A stretch of 64,000 nt of DNA from contig NC_092347.1 of the NCBI RefSeq assembly GCF_963676685.1, forward strand, positions 84,632,592 to 84,696,591. The letters run 5' to 3'. How positions within the stretch are numbered: position 1 is the first letter of the stretch; the number at the start of each line of letters is the position of its first letter. Origin of the DNA: Mytilus edulis. Its lineage: Eukaryota > Mollusca > Bivalvia > Mytilida > Mytilidae. Both the position numbers and the translations under genes were made by a program. The notes beneath the pieces were generated by a model. The model saw only the letters and a program-made list of their open reading frames with translations. It was not told the origin of the DNA and searched no databases. Below, in pieces: positions 10,793 through 22,700 of this stretch.

Positions 10793-13700
10793 ATGGCTGG
10801 GAGAGGAAGATTGTCCATTTCAACAGCTCTAAGCAGAAATACAACATTAGATTCATCATTTGGAGGGAATTCAAGTACAATAAGTGCTTCTGCTGCTCAT
10901 GCAGAAAGACAGATAAAGGTAAAACATTAAACTGACACTAATTTGACACATGTGTAGTGCGATCTCATATTTATTGTGACATTTATTTTGAAACCAGTTT
11001 GAATAATTTGCAAAGCAAAGACAGTAAAATTCAAGGTTAGATATGGGAAAAATAATTACAATGATTCATTAAATGATTATTTGGTGTTCTAATTGATTCT
11101 ATTCGACCTGATACCAATTTGTATTTATGTTGCATATCATTCTATGCATCAGTACACCTTATTAAGGTGTATACATGTATGTTAATATCCTTATTTTGAT
11201 TGGTCAATAGCTAGTGTCTATTTCTTGCACATGTAGTTTTCAACTAATCAAAACCCTGGAATCATGTCTTAGCTGTAATTATAATAAAAATGTACATGTA
11301 TTGATACTTTAAGTATGTAGTAAATATGAATACAAGGAGATGATGTCAGGTTTACTTCTATGAGATATCATCTCAATACAACACAAAAAAAACTCACAGA
11401 AAGACATCTAGAGGTAAATACAGTTTAACTTTCTCAACAAATGTTTAAGATTAAATTAAAAGTATCAACTGAAGTTTATAATGGAATTGAAATACATGGT
11501 TATACTGTATGTTTGTTTTGTAGAAGTTGAAAGAAGAAAATGGAAAACTGAGGAATGAAATCAAAGAAGTTAGGTAAATATAGTAGTGATTATGAATAAA
11601 ATTGCTCTCATTGTCTGCCTCACTCTGTATACAATATATGACATTTTGATTTAGTTTATTCTTTTACATTTGTGGCACTCATTCTTTCTCTTATTAATAA
11701 CAACATGACATAAACATTACAGAGTGATTAAAGAAACATAAAATAATTGTTCATATGCACGAGGAAAGGGTCAGTGGTCAAGGGGAGATAATTTTGCTAT
11801 CTATTAAGAGTATTTACTTCATTTTCTGATTTTCTAAGTTGCAGGCCTTTATCAAGCTATGCACATAAAATAGATAAAAAAAACTGCTATCTTCATTACT
11901 CATGATCCATGTAAAAAGATCATTTCTATTTAAATTACAGGCCTCAACAATAACGCTTGTCCGATTGTCCGGTACCAGAGGGAAAAAAAGTCGGACAAGT
12001 AAAAGCTGTATCAAGCTTGTCCAGCGGGACAAGTTCAATTATTTTGCAGAAAATAAATTTTAATAATCCAACTTTGATGAACAAAGTAATTATAAACAAA
12101 AAACAAGAAAACAAATATTAATTTGACATGTGTTTGTATTCTGTTTGTTTAAATGCAAAACGGTTTTCTTCTTCTTTTTCTACTTGCAATCGATAATTTT
12201 TAACTGGTCAGGTACATTTTAAAGGTAAAAGGTATACTATTCTCCTAACAAGTCTAACTGATCCGAATCAATAATGCGCTTTGTAGATAAGTTAACTTTA
12301 CAGGTCAGTTCGTCACCTCGACAGGTTTAGCTCCAAGTATAATAGACAGTTTGGCACGTAGGAGACATATATAGTAGACATGATTGATAGACAGTTTGGC
12401 AAGGCAGGAGACATTTCGGGACCGAAACAAATCAGTACCACATTTTGCTACCTTATTCTGTTCCTTATAATACATACCATACCTGTATTTTTTTCACAAA
12501 AATATTTTTTCTATTTACCATAAACATGATAAAATTCCCAAAATCATATTTGATCATAAGTAGAAAAAAAACAATACTTGCAATATAGTAACCTATACCG
12601 GTAGTTGTAAATTTCTGTGTCATTTGGTCTCTTGCTGAGAGTTGTCTCATTGGCAATCAGACCTTATCTTCTTTTTATGGTTGTATTTGAATACACTTTT
12701 TTTCAACTTCGAAAGATATAGGATACAAATGTCAAATGAGTGTACATGCCTATCAGATGGTGCCTCATGTGCAGAGTCTGATGAGACTAGCATTGATGAA
12801 AACTAGAACTTAAGTCCTGTGATATGACTAGATTCAGTTGTACTTGACTCATATTTTTTTAAAGTATTTCAAAAGAAAAACATCAAATTCTGTTTTATTG
12901 TTTAAATTCGTTTTGTTCCTTTAATCAACTTACGATGTAAAAAGATTATAATTATTTTTATTAAAAAAAATTTGGACAAGTAACAATTTCATTCGGACAA
13001 GTAAGTTTTGGTATGTACTTGTCTTACTGGACAAGTTGAAAAAAAAGTTATTGTAGAGGCCTGAATTAACTAAACTGGCAATCTCTAGTTGAGTGTAGCG
13101 CATCAGCACATCGGATTTTAAAATGAGATTGCTAAACTGGGGTATTGTTTGATATAATCAGTCATATCTCTTCTGAGGTTATTGTAAAGAGGGCATTCCA
13201 GAAGAAAGTGCATTTCATTTTCAATAGAATTTGAATTACAATATAAACATGATAAACATATCCTCTCATGTCGAGGTAATATTTCATATTTACCACATAC
13301 TTTAATGAATCGTTCATGTCTGCCAGTTTCTATTCTTAAACAGTGATTGCTGAGTCTGAATTTTGCTTAAGGTAATGGAACCCAAAAGACAAAAAAGTTA
13401 AAGGTTCCTTTTTTTTCAACATATAGGCCATTGAAAAATTGGCAAGAAACAATTCTCTTTTGATTGTTCATACATTATACATTAGCACCTCTTTTAATTT
13501 CTTTCATAAACAATGAAAAAATATATATAACAAGGATTTTATAAGATTTTAAAATATATATATGGATGATTAAGGTATATATGATAAAATTATGAAAATA
13601 AAACTAGGGTTACCAGGATAAATATTTAATGGCACTTGTTAACGGGTAAAACCAGAGGATTCCGAAAAAACTTTGAGGAGCATATAGCCTCAACCCTCTT

Positions 13701-16700
13701 GATGGTCTCATAAAAGCATGCTTGCCTCAAGTGCAAGATGTCATGGGTTCAATCTCTGGCCATAACCCAAAGACTTCAAAAATTGTTCGTTGGTGCTTCT
13801 CCACTAAGCACATAGCAATAATACAGTCTTATGTTTTGATACCATGACTTAATTTATAAACTTATTACATGTTTTTTTTAACTTGAAGGAGCTTATACAA
13901 CCAATTAGTACAAGAAAATTCCCATGAGAAATTTGATGAAAGAAGAATTATGTTAATTAAATCACAGGTCATTCAGCTGGAGCGACAGGTTTGTGTCAAT
14001 AGGAGATCAAGAATTTGTCAAAATATAATCTGTATTTAAGTATTTACATTTCATTCTTGTACAGTTTGCTTAGGTTTATTGCTGTTCCTAATCTTGAAAG
14101 TCACCACAACATCTCCCATGATAAGTCAGACACACATTCTGAAGAACAATCTAAGTATCTTTTAGAGATGCATACAATGCCTATTGTTTATTTCAATCAA
14201 TTGATTTAATAATTTTAAACCCTTGGACCAAATTATGTTACATGTATGGCATAGTACCATTTGATTACCAAATAAGAAAAATGCTACTGTTTTCTTACAA
14301 ATATTGTTCTTGATATCCCATTTATAAGCAATACAAATTTAAAAAAAAGAGCAAGCTTAACTTATGTTTAACATTTCACAAATACATGTAAACATTGAGG
14401 TTAAGTTTTGCATATTTTAATTACTTAAGTCACATAAAGAGAATATATGAAAAAAGTATTTTTATTCTCTCATATTTCTATGATTTAAATAAATACATAT
14501 TCTAAAGATTGCTGCAAAGAAATCATAAGGATATGTGTTATACATGTATAGTAAATGAAATACATCCTTTGCTTCATTTTTGTACAAGGTTCTAATGATG
14601 TCAGAGGCTATCAGTTCAAGATCAGAAACATTAGCAGAAGTGGAAAATTCATTAACTTGGATGACAGATCAGTGGAGGTAGGGTTAGAGGTCAAGATCAT
14701 TATTACAGAAATTTCATTGAAAAAAAGAATATTTGAATAAAAAAAAGTACATACAATGAAAAAAACAAATTAAATATTAGAGAACAGCACAATGTCTTCA
14801 TTTCTTGTGGTTCTATTGTCTACGTATTGTTTGTTCATGATTTTGAAACAATTCAAAACTTTAGCATTACCACTGTAGTTCTTTTGGTCTATCAGAGCAA
14901 AAGTTTTTTATAATCATCAGAAGCCCTGTAATATGTTTTTGAAGCCAACATATGTACATGTAATGAATGGACTATTGTTACATGTATGAGACATTATAAA
15001 TACCTAATGAAATCAAACCTATTCTTAATAACAACACATTATTTGTCTGTGTCCACAAATATTTAGGTGGTTCATGTTGCATAGTAGCATATTGGAAAGG
15101 TACTAAAAGAATTTCAACTAATACTGGGCCAATTTCTGTATTATCAGAATGAATTACAAAATAAAATCTTTTAACTTTGTTGATATGTTAAGTCATTCTA
15201 ATTGTAGGCAATATATTTCCCTTGAGTCTAGAAGTCCAGAGGTACCTGTTAAAAGATCAGATTTAACATTAATGGTTGAAACTGCTGAATCAGCAAGAAT
15301 AAAATTGTACAAGCAGATAGAGGTGAATATGTTGAAACAGTGAGCAGCTTTTTTGTGTAAAGGGGAAAGGGTTTAATTTCATGATACTGTGAATTCAATT
15401 TTTTTGGTCACCAATTTTCATGGATTGCAGAAATGTTGTATATATCTGGTTTTGCTAAAGTCTACATTAAAGCAAATGGAAAATGTGTTTGTTAAACAGT
15501 AAAAACTTGTTAACCTTTACCCACAACATCAACAAAACTTGGTTTTCCAGGAATTATATTGAGTCAGAAGTATTTTTAGAAGTTTAGTCAAGGGATATAC
15601 ATCTGTCATACCTGATGATATATCAAGATAAGAATAGATAACTTTAAACAATTCAGTATTTGAAGAAGATATACAAGCCAAATGTACAAGATACAAAAGT
15701 ACATCATAGTATTTGTAGTGATTATCAGTCCCATGTTCATATTTATAAAGTATTATGTATCTGAAAAGGACATATTTCCACTGTATTTAAAAAGTAGTTT
15801 TACAATTCTTTTTCAGAATACAACAGTAAGGAATCTGACAAGACCTCTGATGTTTGTTAATGAATTTGTACGACCTGGGAGTGAAGAGGAGATAACTCTT
15901 CTGGATATTGCTTCAGGTCATCTGGAACATCTTAATCTAAAACATGTGGTGGGTAAAATGAAAAATCTGTATGCTAATAAAAATCTTTCAGGCATGACTA
16001 ATTTGAATATCAAATAATTTATTCAAAATATAATGGATTACTGAAAAATACTATTTATTTAGATTTAAGAAAAATAGATAACGAGTTAGTTGAAAAAATA
16101 CTATAAAGGTCATGTTAATGAATTTTAGGTAAACCTGATATTTTATTGAGTTTAACAGTGCTTCTCATGAAACTATTCATTTATGATTACAAAAGATCTA
16201 TCTAAGTTTCATTCAAGATTTTATAAAAACAACATCGCTATTTTTTTTTAATTTTTTTTTTGAAACTGTGCTCACCACTCTTATATGAAAAAAAAAATTA
16301 GTATTGAAATTCACATAGAGCATAACGTTGTTTGTTTTAAATCTGTTTTCGTATATTTTTTACAGGCAAAGCTTGAGACCAAATTGGCAAGTCTATACAA
16401 AGAACTAATTGGTTTCCACAGCTTGATAGAGGAGGCTGAAAAACCATCACTTCATCCTGTTTCAGAACATACAAACAAAGCAATGCATGATCGTATGACT
16501 ACTAGACTTTTAAAATCTTGTGCCATGATAAAAGACTGCTGTGGTGATTTAGTACAACTTTCATTGTTATACCCTAGTGCTCCTTGGGTAAGCCACTGGT
16601 TCAAAAAATGTTTAAATTTCAAAATATATCTGGCTGAATTATCATAACAAAAATAATAGTAAAGAAACTTGGAACAAATCTCGATGATAATTATTCAAGT

Positions 16701-19700
16701 ATTGAAGCTTTCCTTCAACTTCGTTCTATAGACATTATATTTTTTTCATTTTAAATCAAACATTCTATTTGATTAATTGAGACACTCCAAAGAATTTATC
16801 ATCCTCTTACATTAAATTGTCTATCAACAAATAATTAACTCAGCTAAAACTATAACTGGGTTGTTATATGTCAATATAGGGAGAAAAGCTTACGGCTAAA
16901 TAACCTGATATACAGTAGATTAATTGAAGGAGATGAATCCACTTTAATTTGTTCTGTTTTATTACTGTGCAATTTCATTACTGTTTTTGATTTATTTTTC
17001 AGCCACCATTGAAAAGGTCTGTCATAAAAGACTTGACTTGTGATCAGGTTATGAAAAGTCTTCCTGTTTTACCCAAGACAAAAGTAAAGGAGGTACAATC
17101 TGTAATAGACGCCATGTTGAAAGCCGTTAATTACAAAAACAGCATGACGAATCATGAGGTAATTCAATGGATAGGATAGACGTCACTTTCACTTTAAAGA
17201 TTACAATTTTGAAATGATAGTGAGAAGAGTTTTTCAACTGGACAACATATTATTTTATTGAACTATTTGGAAAAAAAGAAAATAAAAGAAAATTTAGATA
17301 TTTTGATTTTCGTAATTGTTGGATACTTCTATGTTAGTAAATGTGATAGATATTTTAACAAATTCACTGTTTTATTGTAATTAGGATTTTTACAAATGAA
17401 TTCATGTCAAACACATTAATATTTTATTTTATGGGAAGGGGAGATAATTTAATATTAATTTCTCAAAATCTACATATATATTTGTATAGTTAATATCATA
17501 GAGTGATTTAGAAAATTAGTTTACTTTCCCAATATAGAAAAAAAAAAATTATGAGATGAAATGGATCTAGTTCATTTGAATACAAAATTTCATTTTAAAG
17601 AAATTATAATAGATACTTTATAATTATAAAAAAAAATCAAGGATTTCTTTTCTGGAAAAAGAATTTTAGTAAGGATCTTTTATAAATATTTCCTTGGTTA
17701 TGAATTTTCATATGATATTTTTACAACATATATCTCTCATATGATTCTTTGACTTTGTCATATTTCAGATAAAATCACTAAAAGAAGATTTAAAGTTTCA
17801 CAAGTCAGTATATGATTTACAGTTGGAGTATATCCAGTCATTATTTGATGCTGTTAGGTTAGTATGATATAGAAGCATGGTATATAACACAGAGATATAA
17901 GGTCGTTTATAAGCTTGAATCTTTATTTGATGCTGTTAGGTTAGTATGATATAGAAGCATGGTATATAACACAGAGATATAAGGTCGTTTATAAGCTTGA
18001 ATCTTTATTTGATGCTGTTAGGTTAGTATGATATAGAAGCATGGTATATAACACAGAGATATAAGGTCGTTTATAAGCTTGAATCTTTATTTGATGCTGT
18101 TAGGTTAGTATGATATAGAAGCATGGTATATAACACAAAGATATAAGGTCGTTTATAAGCTTGAATCTTTATTTGATGCTGTTAGGTTAGTATGATATAG
18201 AAGCATGGTATATAACACAAAGATATAAGGTCGTTTATAAGCTTGAATCTTTATTTGATGCTGTTAGGTTAGTATGATATAGAAGCATGGTATATAACAC
18301 AGAGATATAAGGTCGTTTATAAGCTTGAATCTTTATTTGATGCTGTTAGGTTAGTATGATATAGAAGCATGGTATATAACACAGAGATATAAGGTCGTTT
18401 ATAAGCTTGAATCTTTATTTGATGCTGTTAGGTTAGTATGATATAGAAGCATGGTATATAACACAAAGATATAAGGTCGTTTATAAGCTTGAATCTTTAT
18501 TTGATGCTGTTAGGTTAGTATGATATAGAAGCATGGTATATAACACAGAGATATAAGGTCGTTTATAAGCTTGTATCTTTATTTGATGCTGTTAGGTTAG
18601 TATGTACACACATTATTGTAAAGAACATTGAAATATAAGGTCTTTAATTAGATCAAAAATGGAACCTGATGGAATTTCTGAAAAAAAAGATGTCTATGGT
18701 TTCTAAAACATAAATTTCAGGCCTATGTGTGATATGATATCGTTATGCTGATATGTTTTCAAACTGTATTTGACCAAACACTCAGAATTTGAAGATGTTT
18801 GGGACTTGGTCATCAAATAGAAACATTGAAGATTTTTGGTGTACCATAATAATACAGTTACTTAACAACACAAAGAACATTCAATCTTCAACAATAAACA
18901 GACATCTGAGCAAGTGTCTTAATATTCTAACCAATTTATACTTAATTCGATACACAAAATAATCTGTTGAAAATCATGAGTATAATTTTAACTTTAAAAT
19001 GTCACTGTTGAAATATTTTGTAGAGGTGGTTATCAGAAGTTTGAAGAATCCACCAAAGATGTGATAATAACACCACTTAAAGGTATTAATTATCATACAA
19101 TAATCTTTTATTGTTCAATTATCTTAAGGTGGTACCTAACACTACAGGGAGATAACTCTGTAAAATCAGCTAAACGTTTTGATTACGTTGTGTTGTTATG
19201 GGAATATTAAGCTTCTCAATAATCAAAATAAGCGGTTGTCAAACTGCTATATAACCAGTGTAAATTTTCTGATAAAACGGTTGGTACAAATTTTTTGAAA
19301 TTTTTATATTTTTGTCAAAGGGTCAAAGTAAATACTTTGTCAAAATTTTAAGAATATTAAACGAGCCAAATTAATTTGAGTTCAAGTGTTGGGTACCACC
19401 TTAAGTTATTGTATACTTTAAAAGGTGTACTGATAAATGATAAACAGTCAAACCTGCATTTACGCTTTCCTCATTTTAGCAGACAGCTGCTTCAAGTTAT
19501 CACTTTCAGTCCCTCCCAAATGCAATCTCTTAGCCGTATTTGGCACAACTTTTGGGAATTTTGGGTCCTCAATGCTCTTCAACTTTGTATTTGTTTGGCT
19601 TTTTAACTATTTTGATCTGAGCGTCACTGATGAGTCTTATATAGACGAAACGCGCGTCTGGCGTATAAAATTATAATCCTGGTACTTTTGATAACTATCT

Positions 19701-22700
19701 ACATAATTTAACTCAAATCAGCTGTCACCTGTCAGGGATCACCTATTCCTTGTATGAAATCTGCATTTCAACTGTTAACAACAGTCCTTTAAATGTTTTT
19801 GACTACCAGAATATTCATGACAAAAAGTATGTATTGAGTATTGAAGTCCAAATTAAAGGAAAACCTGTTTGAAACCAAGATTCCGCAATATGATGTGAAT
19901 TCCTTGTCTTCCACTTCCCTCCATTTCCATTGAAAACCCAAACACATTTACAGCACTGGAATCTGCTATTTTTAATTTCATTGAACTTAGAACCATAACT
20001 CTCCAGCTGAAACTATTTGCCCCGATCCTGACCATTTTCGATCACAGAATCATTTTTTTTGGGGTAACCTAACTTTAAAGGTAACCTCTCTTGAACGGTC
20101 CCTTTTGATACTTCCCAAGAGTGACTACCTTATACAGGTTTGACTGACTGTATTTACTATATTTCGTTATAGCTGTCAAAACCTGAAGTAAGCTTAAAAT
20201 AATCAAAACCGTATCCATCATCACTTTTTTTCAATAAAAGAAACCAAACTATTAGATCACATTCAAACTGTTTCATTCTGTGCATGGTGATTTAAAAAAA
20301 AACAAAGATGAACAATGTGGTAAAGTTGAATTGTATCATTAAAAAGAAGAGATATTTTTGTATTAAAAACCTACATGCACCATTAAGCAGAGATAATATA
20401 AAAATTGACTGCATTGAATAACCTCATTTCAAACTTGTGGGGAAAAGTAATAATCAGCTTTCATTTGATTCTCAATAATGCTCTTAATAATATTGTTTGT
20501 TTCTCCAGATGTTTTAAAAACTTATGATGATTTAAAAGATACAGCATCAGAAAAGGCTTTGAAAGAATTTTTATCCTGCTTCAAACAAAACTCAGAAAAG
20601 GTATTATAATATTGCTTCATTATCATTGCTTTGCCTGTGTATAGATGTTAGAAAATTTGCTTTACTGTTAGTATTATTTGAGAATGAACTTTTTACTTGT
20701 TTTGTTAAACAGACTGCACCATTCGACAGTTTACATCTTTATTTTTGTGACCACAAATGTTTTTTCAGATTTACCGTCCAGAATTTTTAGTCTACAGACT
20801 ACCTAAGGAAGGTTATTCGAGAAATATTTACCATAAAATTGACAATGAAAATGGGGAATATGTTAAAAGAGAAAACAACCTGATTAAAGAGCAAATAACA
20901 CCAATGGGTGTTCAACGCAGTGAGAAAATCCTGCACCTGGAGGTGGTCCTCAGCTGGCCCTTAAATATAAATGTTTACTAGTTCAGTGAAAATGGACGTC
21001 ATACTTAACTCCAAAACATATAATTGAACTTAAATTAAAAAACATCAAGACTAACAAAAGCCAGAGGCTCTTGACTTGGGACATGTGAAAAAATGTGGTG
21101 GGGTTAAATATGTTTTGTCAGATCTCAACCCTCCCCTATACCTCTAACCATTTAGAATAAAGAAACACACAGCATAACGCACAGTGAAACTCAATTGTAA
21201 AGAAGTCTGAGTCCTACATCAGAATAGGTAACAAAAGAAACTAAGGCCACACCAATTAAATTTCTTGTTCTACAGATTTTTTAACTCCAAAAATTGGGGC
21301 GAGCTTGCAATTTGAAAATTTTAATAAAAAAATATTTAATTTGCAAATTTTTTAGGCAAAGCTTGAAAAGTAAAGCGAGTGATTATATTGTGTAAACATA
21401 AAATAGTAGGTTTTGACAATATTAAAACTTGATTTATTACTTGTACTTTGACATTTCTTTAATTTATAAAGTATTTTTTCCCTGTTCACCATGAAATAAT
21501 TGAACAATAAAATCTGGTCTATGTATGTGTGACTAATAATGAGACAATTCTCCATGCTAGTCATAATCAGGTTGGGAACAACCCCTTAATGTTATAAATA
21601 TCCCTTTAATGAGGGGTCAATATATTAAAGTTATAATATATATAGTAAAATACACTTTTTAATACAAAAGGGCTCATATTTCCCCAAAGAACTATATATC
21701 TATCTGGTATTAAATGGTCAAAACATGTCCAAGAATTTTGTAATATTCCTGGACTTTAACCATGTTAACACATTTACTTTATTAACAGTTTAATATTATT
21801 CAAAATAAGTGGACCCCTCTTTTAGAAAAATTGTTTAAAATATGATGTATTTCCCCTCTTTTTGAGTAAAAAATTCTAAGTTTTCATAGGTTTTGTATAG
21901 AAGCACGTACTATACAAATCCTTGGTATTTCTATTTTCCTTTCTACATCAGTAAAATGACCCATTGTCTGAGGGAGAGTTGTTCCCAACCTGATAATAAC
22001 AAACACAGGTCAAGGTACGGCCTTTTACACAGGGATTTCATCAAGACTAAACAGCATGCTATAAGGGACCCAAAAATTATTAGTGTACACAATTCAAACT
22101 GGAAAACCAACGATCTAATATATATATATCCTAACGGGAAAATACCAATGAACCACATCAACAAACGATAACTGCTGAACGACAGGCCCCTGAATCAATC
22201 GGGACAGGTGCATAAACATGCAGTGGCTATGGATAGTTTTGTTACACCAGCATACAATATAATTGCAGTTGAAGGCAAATCCTTCAGAAGTTCTTTGTAC
22301 TTTATTCTAACAACGAACATTTTTTGATAGGGAATATAAGTAAGGAGGAAAGAAACCAATGTTTTGTTCTGTACAGGTATTTCCGCTGTTGTATATTTAT
22401 ATCGGAGCACTCCCACTTGGGATTAATGCTGAAACAAATATTGTCACAGATATTTACACAGTGTGGTGGTGTGCTTATAGGTTTAAAATCGTTATATACA
22501 GGTTAGATTGATTTTAAAAACAAATGTTAATATCTTTTCATAATATTTACAAAAAAAACATTACGGGAAATGGACATGATTACATTTCCGGATACGGGAA
22601 GCGGGAAAATAAAAAAAAATAAAAAATTTTGTTTTGAAAAAAATAGGTGCGGACGGGTCCGTCGAACAAGGAATTAAATTGGTGTGGCCTAAACAAAATG

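Noticed and set aside
12770-12806. CTGATGAGACTAGCATTGATGAAAAC as another hammerhead
   Set aside because: CTGATGA and GAAA are present, but GAC and GAT cannot form stem II and no stem III pairs. It looks like chance.
15948-15952. GTAAAA as the donor of exon 6
   Set aside because: It is a better match to consensus than GTGGGT four bases upstream, but joining it to exon 7 puts a stop in the third codon after the join.
17841-18606. Array considered as CRISPR
   Set aside because: It is a simple tandem satellite with no spacers, in a eukaryotic intron.
20757-20981. 74-codon frame as an extra exon of the coiled-coil gene
   Set aside because: From about 20838 it is an interspersed repeat, also at 51283, and exon 11 joins exon 12 in phase without it.
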